NCBI RefSeq assembly: GCF_029784135.1 | Contig: NC_073746.1 | Coordinates: forward strand, 35,011,378-35,075,377 | Direction of reading: 5' to 3' | DNA from: Toxorhynchites rutilus septentrionalis | Taxonomy: Eukaryota > Arthropoda > Insecta > Diptera > Culicidae | DNA length: 64,000 nucleotides | Part shown: piece by piece, positions 23,556 to 34,900 of the stretch | How the letters are laid out: every line of letters begins with the position of its first letter | Position numbering within the stretch: the first letter of the stretch is position 1 | Made by a program: the position numbers and the translations under genes | The notes under the pieces: model-generated | Told to the model about the DNA's origin: nothing | The model's database searches: none | What the model saw: the letters and a program-made list of their open reading frames with translations, nothing else

Positions 23556-24073
23556 AAAAATCCCGTTCGATAAGCATACCACTGGAATTTTTTCATCGGG
23601 ATGAAATATACGCGGCGGAGAGTGTATTTAGGCAACCTAAAGATACTACATACGATAATGATATGACAACTCCTGATAGATTTCGTGAATCGTAAAACAA
23701 AATTTGTCTAATATATCGTACTTTTCGGCACTCGGCGGCGGATGAACAATCTTTAGAAATACGACAATCCAAAAAATCCAAAGACATCCAAAGGTAACTG
23801 AGATAACTACTACACTTTCCGATACGCAGTCAATAATGAACCGGCAAGCTTTATATATCACATATCTCAACAGACGAAAGAGGAAACTGAGAGACAACAG
23901 ATAGAAAATTTAAGAAAATTTATACAGAAAGAACTCAACAAGAACAGTTTTTCATCGGACGTTTAACTTAACATATATATCAATCTACTACATATTTTGA
24001 CAATTGCGATGTAAAGATCTGATTGAGCAACCTATAACGGTGTTCGAGAAAAACTCTATACCTCTCGAATCGA
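23556..24073. other. Unassigned DNA
   Basis: No recognisable gene. Short frames on the minus strand (for example 23646-23897, 83 codons) lack known motifs. Confidence 0.4.
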
Positions 24074-24250
24074 GTATCTATATAAATAAAAATGGAAGGT
24101 CAAATGTGTTGGTAAGCGCAAAACCTGAGGAAGGAATCGTCCGATTCGAGCCGTCTTCATTTTGTTGTATTTATCTCTCAATTCGGAAAATTTTTTGAAA
24201 ACTCTGAGGTAAAGTGGAAAAATCCGGAAGATTGAATCCCAATTTTCCAA
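24074..24250 (+). mobile_element. Helitron-like 5' fragment, copy C
   Basis: Starts A|TCTATATAAATAAAAATGG, the expected TC start after an A, followed by AATGTGTTGGTAAGCGCAAA. It shares this 5' block with unit B (16480, minus). The 3' half and the CTAG end are missing; it is cut off before the LINE tail at 24377. Confidence 0.6.
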
Positions 24251-24376
24251 AATTACATCGTGATAAGCACTTTTAGTCCAAAATTTATTGATTTTTTTCT
24301 ATTAGTGAGGCTGCAAACTACAAAGTTCTTTCACCTCAAATTTACTCGGTAAACTCGGTGGTCTGACCCAACGAAC

Positions 24377-24720
24377 ATGCCCGATTATGAAAGCCGTTGT
24401 AGACTTATCGCTCTCGAAACGCTTGCCTCCAGACGATCCAATCTACAACGGGTTTTTGTCTTTGATTTGATTTCGGGAAACATCGACTGTCCATCTTTGT
24501 TGTCCAGTGTTTCGTTTTATGCACCTTCCCGTCAACTTCGTGAGCGTGACTTACTGTTCATTAGACGACATAGAACCTCTTACGGTCTCAATAATCCGTT
24601 GGATGTTTGTTTTCGTTTGTTCAACAGTGTTTGTGATGTATTTGAATTTGACATGTCTAAAAATGTATTTAAAAAAGACGGGTGGGTAATGTCGGGGACA
24701 TAACCGGAGTGACGTAGGAC
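24377..24720 (+). pseudogene. 5'-truncated LINE, ORF2 C-terminus
   Basis: Frame 24377-24703 reads LPDYESRCRLIALETL-like (here MPDYESRCRLIALETL), then SRRSNLQRVFVFDLI, RTSYGLNNPLDVCFRLFN and a final FDMSKNVFKK. The same order occurs at the C-terminus of the Jockey-like LINE at 33271-33746 (LPSYESRCQLMGLDTLHVRR, DFHYSRNVVR). Only this tail is present, as expected for premature arrest of reverse transcription. Confidence 0.7.
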
Positions 24721-25104
24721 TATACAAAGGGGACAGCTTTTGTTAAATATATATTTTAAATATATTGTTTTATTTTCTTCTCCTACGTGAATACCTACCT
24801 ATCTACCTGAAAATGGATTAGTTTACTGTTTACTCTTTATGAATATGTTTATGGTTCTGAAAAAAACCTTTGGTGTTGTGTTTTTGTTATCACTCGATAT
24901 TCCCATCTTGTTCGGTTAAACCTTCCTGTTTAGCTATTGCGTTTGCCACTCGCCACAGCTTTCACAGTTGGAAAATTTCTTCCCATCCAGCTTGTGACAT
25001 GTTGTTCAGTAAATTACATTTAATGCGACGTGCCGGAGAAACACTTTGCCACTCACTGAAACTAATTGTTGCCTTGATGAGCGCCGAACCGAAGCTGCTC
25101 TGTT

Positions 25105-25340
25105 CTTGATGCGGGTTTTCTGATTGTCGTGAGCAGCTTTGCAAGCCAACTCGAGCACTCCGACGGCCGAAACTCTATAATCGCTGTTAGGTATACTGGT
25201 GCTCCGGCACCAATCCGTTCGGCCTAGTTACCCTTGCGGAGCAATCAGTGAATGCGACCAACAGGGAACTGGAGACCTGCACGGTTCGAGTGAGACTTTG
25301 CCTTTCCCTTAACTTGTCCTCCTTTGTTACGTCCACGATG
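25105..25340 (-). pseudogene. Histone H2A pseudogene, copy 1
   Basis: Minus-strand translation gives [29 protein letters not shown], stop, LLRKGN, stop, AERIGAGAPVYLTAIIEF. After a frameshift it gives VLELACKAAHDNQKTRI. This is unmistakably canonical H2A: N-terminal tail, the [25 protein letters not shown] region (nucleosome acidic-patch fold) and the LELAGNAARDNKKTRI helix. The start codon and the C-terminal third are lost; two in-frame stops (R to stop, Y to stop) and a frameshift inactivate it. Upstream a TATA box is preserved. Confidence 0.9.
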
Positions 25341-25408
25341 CCGATGCCGTACAACCACACGGATTTACGGTTTGAAAGAAATTAAGATATTTTTCTGGGG
25401 TCCGCGTG

Positions 25409-25415
25409 TTTTATA
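25409..25415 (-). promoter_or_regulatory. TATA box upstream of H2A pseudogene 1
   Basis: TATAAAA on the minus strand within GAGTATAAAACACGCGG, about 70 bp before the H2A reading frame, the spacing expected of a replication-dependent histone promoter. It indicates that genomic DNA with its promoter was copied, not a processed mRNA. Confidence 0.5.
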
Positions 25416-25599
25416 CTCTAGCGGTACACACTCACAGGATAGAGACAAATCCAACGAGACGAACGAATGAGCGTTAAAAGGGAGCGATGGCAAAAAAATA
25501 CATTCATTACGATTTGTTCGCTCGTTGGATTCACATGCAGGCTAAAAAGGGTCCGTTACAGGATCACAAAATTATCTTCAATCTAAAGAGTTTATTGTT

Positions 25600-25790
25600 T
25601 TGTTATCACTCGATATCCCCATCTTGTTCGGCTAAACCTTCCTGTTTAGCGATTTGTTGCCACTCGCCACAGCTTTCACAGTTGGAAAATTTCTTCCTAT
25701 CCAGCTTTGTCACATGTTGTACAGTAAATTACATTCAATGCGACGTGCCGAAGCGCCACTCAGTGTCGCATTGGAGGCGATTTTAACCTG
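25600..25790 (-). repeat. Third copy of the H2A-downstream segment
   Basis: TTGTTATCACTCGATAT, TTCGGCTAAACCTTCCTGTTTAG and the following ~150 bp repeat 24885-25060 with about 5-10% differences. It lacks the H2A coding part. It shows that the carried segment has been duplicated within the element. Confidence 0.75.
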
Positions 25791-26364
25791 TAATTGAACA
25801 TTTGCGATGACAGTGGTACAGTGTCGACTTTCAATGTGGGGTCATAATTTGGATCTCTATGTTTACAAAAATGTCCAACTGAATAAGTCGCATTACATGT
25901 CCGTCCAATTAGCTAAATGTCGAACTAATTGTAAATTACTGTACTTTCAATCTGGAAACAATTTAAGAATTGGTGAAAATTGAATAATCAGGAAAGTCCC
26001 CAACTATCAATAAGCTCAGAACAACTGCCAAATTCACATACTCATCAGATACTGGCAAACAAATTATGAAAAAATCAATTTGTGTTTTATTATTATTTTG
26101 GATAATGTTTTAGAAAGCATTGAACTATATTTCCTAAACTATTTTTTGGAAGGTTTAATGGCCCTGAAAAGCGCCTTGTTTTATGGAATGGTTCCAATTT
26201 AGAAAACTTAGTACTCGTGGTTTTGAAAAAAACCATTTCGAACGCCCTCGATGCCGCCTTGTTCTGGATTTGCCACCAAAGCAGTTTGTATAAAGAACAA
26301 ACTTTTTTCTTCTGCTACCTGCTGCCGTTTTGCGATTGCGTTTGCCACTCGCCACTCGCTACAA

Positions 26365-26618
26365 CTGCCGGTTGTCTTGATGTCCACCGAACCGAATGTG
26401 TTCTGTTCCGAATGCGGGTTTTCTTATCGTCGCGAGCAGCTTTGCCAGCTAACTCGATCACTTCGGCGGCCGAAACTATATAACGCCGACTAGATGGACT
26501 GGTGCACTGGTACTAACGCGCTCGGCCTAGCTACCCTTGCGGGGAACTCCAGATCAACACGGTTCGAGCGGGATTTTGCCTTTCCCTTCACTTTTCCTCC
26601 TTTACCATGTCCAGACAT
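26365..26618 (-). pseudogene. Histone H2A pseudogene, copy 2
   Basis: Starts at ATG (26618) and reads MSGHGKGGKVKGKAKSRSNR, VDLEFP, then a deletion removes the VGRIHRLL region. The other frame resumes RKGS, stop, AERVSTSAPVHL. Further on, VIELAGKAARDDKKTRI can be read near 26410-26470. The start codon and N-terminal tail are nearly perfect H2A, but the deletion and stops destroy it. It is closely related to copy 1, including the same noncanonical 3' continuation after KKTRI, so both descend from one captured gene and not from independent events. Confidence 0.88.
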
Positions 26619-27090
26619 GGCTGCTTTGGTTGATTTGTTGATGTGTTGTGATGCGAACCGATGTGGTGTACGGTTTGAATGAGAATGATCGTTACGGAAG
26701 GAATAAAGGTCTTGTATTATAGAGACTTTAAACTTTTGCAGTTCATTCGTCTCTAGCCTTGAGAAAGGCCCTTTGAAAACTCTACTCTATTCTACTCCAG
26801 CGCTACCACCTCCACCCTCTTGCCTTGAGAAAGGCAATCGATCCCTCGCCGTCCAGCTCGTCCAGCAACGATGTTGTCCAGTCGGTGTCCACACAAAGAA
26901 TGATCGTTACGGCAGCGCAGCGGGGATTTTCAAGCTGACTGGCTGGATCGAGAATTATGCATGTGTGAGACTGCGACCAATGTTTCGTTCATTTTTTTCT
27001 TTTTCCTTTCCAATCGTGCTTCATTATATTTCGCTGCTGCTCTGGTTGCCCGTTTTGGTCGGTACGATTTGAGGAGCACAAAATGGACCA
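26619..27090 (-). promoter_or_regulatory. H2A-upstream DNA with inserted semi-palindrome
   Basis: Presumed 5' flank of H2A copy 2. It contains the 33-bp AGAGAC...GTCTCT block at 26721-26754. A segment at 26840-26915 (CCGTCCAGCTCGTCCAGCA, ACGATGTTGT, GTGTCCACAC) recurs in diverged form at 60530-60590 inside M7. This sharing links M2 and M7. Confidence 0.4.
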
Positions 27091-27357
27091 ATCAAAAATG
27101 GGCACATAGTGCATTTTGACAATGCTTGATATTTCACAATTATTCAATTATTTATCTCATGAAAAATGAAATGTTATTCGTTATGATAGATGCGTAGATA
27201 TATTTCCTATCAATTGATGCAAAAACCTTTGTGATCTATTGAGAAACGCTCGAGTTATAAGCGTTCCAAATCTTGCATTTTTTCCTACTTGTTCAGTGCC
27301 TAGATTTCCATTTCACCCCCTATATCTTCCGGTTAGACGTAGTCCTACGTCAAAATA

Positions 27358-27463
27358 GGATTAAGGGCTATTAGGTTAAGATCAGTCTGTGGAATCGTTT
27401 TATAACATTCGAGACGTTGCAAATAAATAAATTATCTCATAAAAAAAAAAAAAAAAAAAAAAA
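27358..27463 (+). mobile_element. Retroelement 3' end with poly(A)
   Basis: A ~80-bp AT-rich tail with AATAAATAAATTATCTCAT runs into 23 consecutive A (27441-27463). This looks like the 3' end of a 5'-truncated LINE or SINE. The parent family is not identified. Confidence 0.45.
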
Positions 27464-28043
27464 TACATCCACGGACTGATTAGAACAATAATTACCGAAA
27501 AGAAACTAAATTCATGGGCTCAATGGAAAAAGGAAGGGGAGAATCTTGGTCATTCGTCGTGAGCAGACGTGTTTTCGGTAGCTCCGTTTTTGCTGTGGAA
27601 ATATAGCGTTCTCCGGTGAGAAAGTGTGGTTCCACTTACAGGAAATCTACTACTTAAGTAGGAAGTGTCTTTTCCTGCAATAGTGTAGTGTCGTCATGTG
27701 GAATTTCATAAAATGATTCCGAATTTCAAGTTTTTTTTTTCATGACGAAGACCGCTGATGCAATCATTTGTCGAACCGGTTGAAGCATGTTCGTGCAGTT
27801 CTGTATATGTGTTTTACTTCGTGCTAATCGAGGTGCGTGATGGTGTGCGTATCGTAGTGAAACCATATGAGTGAATACCACCATAAGAGAAATTGCAGGA
27901 AGTGCAACATGATGAGTTGGTGCTGGAGCTAAGTTTTCAATTATTTTCATTCTCATACACATACTACAATACATGTAAATGCAGGGGTTCTGTTGCCATA
28001 TGGCAGACAAAATACGCTCCATGGATTTGTATCCAGCCGTACA
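27464..28043. other. Unassigned DNA
   Basis: No gene seen. The block CATGGGCTCAATGGAAAAAG at 27511-27530 is repeated exactly at 28923-28942, so both places carry a piece of the same unknown repeat. Confidence 0.4.
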
Positions 28044-28165
28044 TTAACCCTTTCCCGTACAACATCGAGTCTCACTCGTGGGTACAACATAGGGCGCTAG
28101 AACGCTCAGCAGGCTAGTGAAATCACTTGATGTGTGACGTATTAAATAATACGGGAAGGGGTGAA
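28044..28165. mobile_element. Small piggyBac-like MITE
   Basis: TTAA (28044-28047) is followed by CCCTTTCCCGTAC; the other end is TACGGGAAGGGG (28150-28161) followed by TGAA, one change from TTAA. A CCC start and TTAA target are piggyBac hallmarks. The element is about 114 bp and non-coding. Confidence 0.55.
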
Positions 28166-28949
28166 CGAGGTTCTAAGCTTGGGAAAGTTTTTATCGTGGT
28201 GCTTGTTCGTTTTCTTTCAGTGTTTGAATTATAGTTGGCTAGTGGGATGAATTTTGAACGATATAAATATTTTGTACACATGCATCCAAAGATTTCTAAG
28301 ACACTTTAATAATGATAAGTATATATTCGATTGTCGAAAATTCATACTTGCCTCGAGAAACACATACTTGTTATTGGAATATTATGTTTTGAATTTGTCA
28401 TTTACGTCTCATATTTTTTGCGTCAATTATTGGAATTCAGTGGCTTGAGTTTTGTTTTATGTATTGTTCTTTAAATTTTCGTGTTTTAGAGAAGTTTCAT
28501 CAACTACCTTCTCAGGTTTTCCAGAATTTCAATTAAAAATACGTGCGATGAATAGTAGAATATATAGATGATTCCGTTTACATAATCACATCACTTACCA
28601 CAGTGAATCCTGATTGTTCTTAACCATTCCCACTAACAACTATCCCTTCCATGATAAACGCTAGGGAACCACGCTATAGAGGCGACCCTTCTGGCCTTCG
28701 GGCGGCGAATATCATACTAACATTCCTTCCCTTCCCCTGGTGACTGTAGGGACGTGGCCGGCGTCGTTATTGACCATTCAAAGCTCGAATCACCGAGAAT
28801 TGCACAACGAGAATGATTTGCTAGTCCGAAGCGTCATTCTGTGTGTTCTTTGTGCAATTTGGTTGGTTCAGGTCAATCACGGAGAGCAACTACGAATTGT
28901 ACAGTCTACCCAAGCTCAAGCTCATGGGCTCAATGGAAAAAGGAAATTT

Positions 28950-28979
28950 GGGCAGTACAAAATTCGCCGAGTCAGCTAG
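28950..28979 (+). mobile_element. Helitron-like 3' terminus
   Basis: Ends AATTCGCCGAGTCAGCTAG|T, matching the 3' end of copy D with one change. The upstream 200 bp (28740-28945) does not match copy D, so this is a different subfamily or a chimera. Confidence 0.5.
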
Positions 28980-29084
28980 TAAATAGTATAGTATAATAGT
29001 ATAGTAATACTGATTTTAAAAGAACGTTGATTAATTGAGAAAAATGAGAATGAAACAAAACAACATTCAAATATAACAGCTTCA

Positions 29085-29197
29085 AAAACATTTATACGAT
29101 TGAGCCAACGACCGTTCGCTTGGTAAGAAAACGTGAATGAAAAAATTCGTATCAAAAAAATCATTTTGAGCGGGACGAAGTTCACCGGGTCAGCTAG
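29085..29197 (+). mobile_element. Helitron-like 3' fragment
   Basis: TTGGTAAGAAAACGTGAATG and GAGCGGGACGAAGTTCACCG, ending GGGTCAGCTAG|T, match the last ~110 bp of copy D (47246-47346). Confidence 0.6.
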
Positions 29198-29199
29198 TG

Positions 29200-31590
29200 C
29201 TGAATAAAACATCAGAGACTGAAACATGATATTGCAGATAAGTGCTTAGGGCCCGGTGTGAGTTTGGGTTAAAAAATCAACGCAGAATATCGTCAACAGA
29301 TTCAAGGGATACGAAAGAATTTTGTTTATGGATTCTCCAATCTGTTGAAACATATTTTTGAAGCCTTTTGAACTAGTCGGTTGTGAAAATTTGGTAGAAA
29401 AGGTCTGGTTTACAGAAGAAAAAATCGTACATGAGAAACGAAGAGATAGTAGCAACCGGGGAATCGTGTTGAATTGGTTAGGATAAGTAACATCCATCGA
29501 AAACTGAACAGATGAGAAAAACGATCTCGAATTTTGAAATCATGTTTTTTCTAGCGAATGCAAACAAAAATCTTATACCGAATTCCCGTGCCATGCAACG
29601 TTCAAATTGAAGATTTGAACCTAACCTGTCGAATGAAATGTGCTCCACAATAATGTAATGCATAATAATACTTCCAACCGTGCTCAGCATTATCGGATGG
29701 AAATGGTTCTAATTTCATTTAATTGGATTTACCGAGTAAATTTATTACATATTGGAATGAGCTAGTGTTAGTTTCCAAATAATACATAAAAATGTAACCA
29801 GTAATTATAATGACTACACGCAAATCAAATACCGTTGTGCCCATTGGATTCACCTAAAAACAAACAACCGCATCCTACTTTTATTTTCCCTCGCATATCC
29901 TGATGTGGATATATCTGCGAAAAACGATTACCATATTGGCAGTATTCGCATTAACCATATTAAAAAGGATATTCAATCAAGCGTAATTAAATTATTATTG
30001 GACCACGGTTTCTCCCTGGCATCATTTCTCGTTCCGAGGATTTACGTCCACATATGTTACATCGAAAATTAAATATTTGCGCGTTTAATTATTCACAGTA
30101 TACCAAAACATTCGGGTCAGTGCTTTTTCCGAGAGCATCCGAGGGCAGCAAAAACGGCACCGTCATACAAACAACAAACAACAAACAAGATAGAATAAAG
30201 ATGAAACATTAATTAATTTACGGTTGATTAAAAACAGGACGCGGTTGTGTGTGTCCCCCCGCGAGAGCGAGAAAATAGTTAACGTTCTTTCATCTCGATA
30301 CGGTATCGAATACTCGTGGCTCGTGGACTCAATCTACGGAGCCCAATTCCCCAGTCCCCGACGCGGTTCCGCTGCGGATATTAACCGCATTAAAAATTCA
30401 CTCTCGCCCTCTTTGATCTTCCATCGCAAATAAAAACCGCATCACCGCGGGAGGACAAGATAATGCCACGAGAAAGTCAACCAACAGTAATTGGTTTGAA
30501 TTATTAAGCACTCCGCTTTTATCGTAACATCACACTAATTTAAATTCTTAATCTGGCAAAGCATCCGAAATTAAGAATTTTAGTGCCACTCAGCGCGAAG
30601 ATCTGCTCTCCGTCCGCGGAAAGTGGCGACCGACGCCGAAGTATCTGCGTTTGGCATCCCTCTTCTGCACTTATGACCTTCGGGGAGACGGTAGTCCAGC
30701 GACACTCGCTGCAGTGGTAAAACGATGGAAAAACAACATCATCGTTATCCTCCTAGCGAAGCTACAGATGGCTTCCGTCCCGTACCGGCGAAGAGCATAA
30801 CTTCTTTTGGTCATTGGGGAACAGAAGAATTCAAACAGATGACATACTTAGACGGAGTTTAATGCTTCGCGCTGGTTTGTTAATCTTTTGAAAGGAGTGC
30901 TTTCCATTGAGAACACTTCAAGAAAAACCGTAACCTAGCTTTGCAGTTATTTCTCGTTAGTTTAGTAAAATTTCAATGCGACACTGTTGTGCCAAATGCA
31001 AAATGAAGTTTTCACCACTTACCTAATTCTTGCCGATTAATTTGCGAAAATTTCTGCCTTTGACAGCAGATTCTTGGTTGAATAATTTATAGAGCTCAAG
31101 GGAAGACAATCGCATCAATAAACTCACATCAAATAACTGGGCCTTGTATCGCCTTTACAAAATAATACACTTATGCCAACGAATAATCCAATCATCAAAA
31201 CAATTTTCAAACGAGGTTTCCCCAATTCATTTTCAGTTCTCTCAGAAAATTTCTTTTATATATTCTTATTTTATCTATTCTATTTTTTATAATTTTATTC
31301 CATGATATTTGTTAATGTGTTGTATAGAAATCAACTCAAAATTATAGAAGTTTTGAAGAAATATCAACGTTTTGAAGAACGAATTCAGCGTTATTGAGTC
31401 ATTGGTTCTCTGAACACGGAAAATTTTAATGACGATATTCGATCACTATTGCTTCTCTTACTACATTGGGCGTAATTCTATTCGTTTCTCGATTCGATTA
31501 TCCGATTTGAGTCCTGTATATGTAGGGATACCATCTGGTCGGAGTTGAAAATCAGGACACCTGTCACAGTTACGATTATGACGAAACCAT
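29200..31590. other. Long unique stretch, no gene seen
   Basis: No repeat ends and no convincing ORF (longest 83 codons). The part 29870-30560 is rich in TAATTA/TTAATTA-type homeodomain-like sites embedded in less AT-biased DNA and could be host regulatory DNA; this is inference from composition only. Confidence 0.4.
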
Positions 31591-31596
31591 TGTAGT

Positions 31597-33746
31597 ATGG
31601 TTGATGTGCTTTTGGACATTGATTGGAGTGAAGTTTTGGACAAGGACAACGTCGATGCTGCTGTCTTAACCTACACGAACATTATGAGCTATCTAATCGA
31701 CAGGTATGTTCCGAAGAAAACAATACGTTCATCCGGTCACCAACCGTGGCAATCCACCGAGCTTCGCCGACTCAAAACGGCTAAGAGGGCTGCACTTAGA
31801 AAATACTCTAAATACCGTCTCCCACCTTTGAAGCAACAATATGTACAACTTAACCGTCAATACCAAAGAACAAGCAAACGATGCCATGTAATCACACAGG
31901 GAATTTGCAATCTCTTTTCAGCGAAGTTTTCTGGTACTTTCTCGAACGAGAATCTGTCTCAAGACCAGCTCTCGAGAGCCACGAGAAGTGTTCCAATACT
32001 GAACAGTTCGCTGTTCCGAATCACCGTGAATAACGAAATGCTGAAATCTGGTTTCAGCAAATTGAAATTCTCTAATTCTGTCGGACCAGATGGAGTCCCA
32101 GCATCGGTCGTGAAAAAATGCGCAGTAGGGTTATTGTTTCCACTATGCCAGTTGTTCAATCTTTCTTTGACTAAGGGCATCTTCCCATTGCTTTGGAAGA
32201 AGGCTTACATTTTTCCGGTTCATAAGAAAGGTGATAGAAGAAACATCTACAACTACCGAGGAATCTCTGCTCTGAACGCGGTTTCCAAACTATTTGAACT
32301 TGTGGTCATCGAATCGATTTTCGCTCACTATAAGCAGTATATATCTATCGATCAGCATGGATTCATGCCGAAGCGATCCACCTCAACGAATCTGCTATCG
32401 TTCACGACATATATTGCTGACGGAATGTTTAGTGGTGTGACCCAAACGGACGCTATTTACACCGACCTTTCCGCCGCCTTCGACAAAATAAACCACGATA
32501 TTACAGTGCGCAAATTGGACAAGCTAGGCTTCAGCGGCAATGTTTTACATTTCTTATTTACTTCAATGACGTAAATTTAGTGCTGGAGTGCCCTCATCTT
32601 TCATTCGCTGACGATATGAAGCTATTTCTCCACGTTAAGTCGGAAGCTGACGCTTTATTTCTCCAGCGACAATTAGAAACTTTCCAAAAATGGTGCGAGG
32701 ATAATCGTATGACGCTGAATCCAAGCAAATGTTCCACGATTACTTTTACAAGAAGAAAAGATCCTTTCCGTTACAATTATTCTCTTGACGATGCTCCGCT
32801 AACTAAACTCGACTGCGTGAAGGATCTAGGAGTGTATTTAGACTGCAAACTCAACTTCAAAATACATGTGAACTACGTAGTTGGGAAAGCTTCGCGTAGT
32901 CTTGGATTCATTATGCGTACCGCGAGGGATTTCACCGATGTATACTGCCTTAGATCTATAGTTAACGCAACACCAGCCAGCTCAACATACGACACTCGAG
33001 ATAAACAAAATACGAGTCATCACAATATCGACCAGCGGTCGATAAACATAAACATTCCCAGACGGCCCGGATAAACATAAACACATCAGACCACCCGGAT
33101 CGTTCCCGCTAAATATGCTGAATTAAGATAAGATAAAATTATTGTAAACCATCTCAAGTGAATATAAAAGACAGGGATAACAATTGTAAAGTCAGTCTGA
33201 AGTTATATTTCAAACAGTAAAATAAAAGACGGAGCTTCACTCCGAAAGAAAAAATATTTTTTTAAATTAAGTGAGTCCGAAATTTCTTAACTCTATGTTT
33301 AGTGCTTTAGTTCGCTCAAGCCTGGAATACTGTGCAGTAATTTGGAATCCGCACTATCTCAACGGAGTCAATAGGATTGAAGCCGTACAAAAACGATTCG
33401 TTCGATTCGCCCTAAGACGATTGCCCTGGAGTAATCCACTTCAGTTACCTAGCTATGAAAGTCGGTGCCAACTAATGGGTCTTGATACGCTACACGTGCG
33501 AAGGGATGTGAACCGTGCACTATTTATGTATGATGTTTTATTAGCTAGGACTAGGATTAGCTAGCCTCGAGCTCTACGGGACCACGCATTCCTCCGAGTG
33601 CCTTTCCGTCATTCCAACCATGGATACAATTCAGCACTGTTAGGCCTTCAACGTCTGTTCAACAGAGTAGCATCTGGTTTCGACTTCCATTATTCGAGAA
33701 ATGTGGTCCGGCAACATTTTATTGGACAAATTAGAAATTTCCATTA
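31597..33746 (+). pseudogene. Jockey-group LINE ORF2, degenerate
   Basis: Frame 31597-32574 begins in the linker (LLDIDWSEVL, DRYVPKKTIRSSGHQPW). It continues with RT blocks KFSNSVGPDGVPASVV, FPVHKKGDRRNIYNYRGISA, HGFMPKRSTSTNLL and TDLSAAFDKINHDI with the first catalytic Asp. The VPQG block is deleted at about 32560, then frame 32580-32963 has the catalytic LSFADDMKLF box, WCEDNRMTLNPSKC and LGVYLD. The C-terminus (33271-33746: SSLEYCAVIWNP, LPSYESRCQLMGLDTL) follows a solo-LTR insertion. The endonuclease is missing; the 3' end is AT-rich with ATAA repeats to about 33830. Confidence 0.8.
32961..33270 (+). mobile_element. Probable solo LTR (BEL/Pao-like) inside the LINE
   Basis: About 300 bp foreign to ORF2 begins GTTAACGCAACACCAGCC and ends TTTTAAATTAAG. 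It contains a TATA signal (GAATATAAAAGAC, about 33164), a plausible start region (GTCAGTCTGAAG) and AATAAA (33221). ORF2 resumes right after it. No internal retroelement genes remain, so it looks like an LTR-LTR recombinant. Exact ends and the 5-bp duplication could not be fixed. Confidence 0.5.
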
Positions 33747-33830
33747 AATCATTAGGGCAAAATACAGCCTGTTGATAACAATTAAATAAATAAATAGATA
33801 CTTTGAGATATAAATAAATAAAAACACGCG

Positions 33831-34550
33831 AAATTTATTTATTATTATACGTCTTCTTGTACGATGATGGCTTCTATCTTTTTACGATTGTTTGGTGGTT
33901 TCAGAGTCATGAAACATCAAGTGCAATAGTACCGAAGTACATACCACGGGTATGAAACGCAAGAGCTCCTTCAGCAGCCCAAATTTTTTGTGTGGCTAGA
34001 CTCCTGCACCACATAGTTCAGCATGGTTTTGGAAGTGTATGCTAATCGAATATTCTGGCAATGTTTCGGTATTTCCTAATCAGATTTACCTGTAATGTTT
34101 CATTGTTGAATCCAAACTTCTGTTTCAACAAGACCTCCTGAAAGATCCAACTCTATGTAAACTTACAAAACGTTGGTCTTCAATAAACAAAGGTTTTACT
34201 CAAAAACATGATACACTGAAAATAATTCTGATTCCGCAAACAAAATTGAACTTCTCATGAAAATTAGGGCGAAGGCTAGGTTGAGAAAAATAAATCAGGA
34301 CACGCCAAATAGATCTCAAAATCAGTACATGAGTTAACAAGCACCAGTTCCAGTCGAAACCTCCAATTCTACAAATCCACCGATGTACCCAGCGATGCCA
34401 GCCAAAACATACAGCTCCAGTTCCAGAAACACCTACCAATACCGGAGAAATTGAACACAAAACACTACCGACGAGCGACAACGCGCGCCACTTGCGTTTC
34501 GGGAAAACCAACTGGCTTCAGTAGGAAAAAGTAACAAATAAATAATAAAA
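33831..34550. other. Unassigned DNA
   Basis: A 103-codon minus frame at 34200-34511 (hydrophobic, Trp-rich; WHRWVHRWICR) has no match I recognise. The plus strand over the same DNA is Pro/Ser/Thr rich (APVPVETSNSTNPP), but not in an intact gene. Probably noncoding. Confidence 0.3.
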
Positions 34551-34555
34551 ATATT

Positions 34556-34900
34556 GACGTAGGACTACGTCTTCCATTTCTGCACCGGGAAGTAAGTTTA
34601 GGTTAGTTAAAGTTTCGAAAACGAGAGTGTGACACTGGAGTGCAAGGTTTCGCACGTTAATACCTCTTTACCGGCTGAGTGGAGCGGTATAATAATCACT
34701 TCATCCGAAAGATAAAATGTCAACGAGTTATATGATTGTCACTTATTAGTCCAAAAAATCGTTTCAATAGCATAAAAATTGCTTTGAAAGCAAGCTATTG
34801 AAATCATCATTGCTCATTGATGATGATTGGTGATCGCAATGTGTTCCCGAACACGGACGCAAAATCTAGGCACCTGGAGAAGCCGTCATAGCGAATACAT
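34556..34900 (+). mobile_element. GACGTAG-family element, truncated copy M8
   Basis: Starts GACGTAGGACTACGTCTTCC (34556 on), then TTTCGAAAACGAGAG and GAAAGATAAAATGTC, collinear with the first ~230 bp of M4 (47598 on). It then changes to DNA with TTCCCGAACACGGAC, similar to the M1/M5 internal unit. A Feilai copy interrupts it at 34901. Its right end is not found. Confidence 0.6.

Larger units (their letters stand above)
24711..27351 (-). mobile_element. GACGTAG-bounded composite element M2 carrying histone H2A relics
   Basis: Bounded by GACGTAGGACTAT (24711-24723, same as the M7 left end and inverted M4 right end) and GACGTAGTCCTACGTC (27336-27351). The last 250 bp match M1, M5 and M10 sub-terminal DNA. 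Between lie two H2A pseudogenes with upstream DNA, an extra copy of the H2A-downstream segment (25600-25790), and an unrelated stretch (25790-26150). Whether both ends belong to a single insertion is inference. Confidence 0.5.

Noticed and set aside
24711..27351. Active histone H2A genes
   Set aside because: Stops, frameshifts and a deletion in both copies and no intact C-terminal part.
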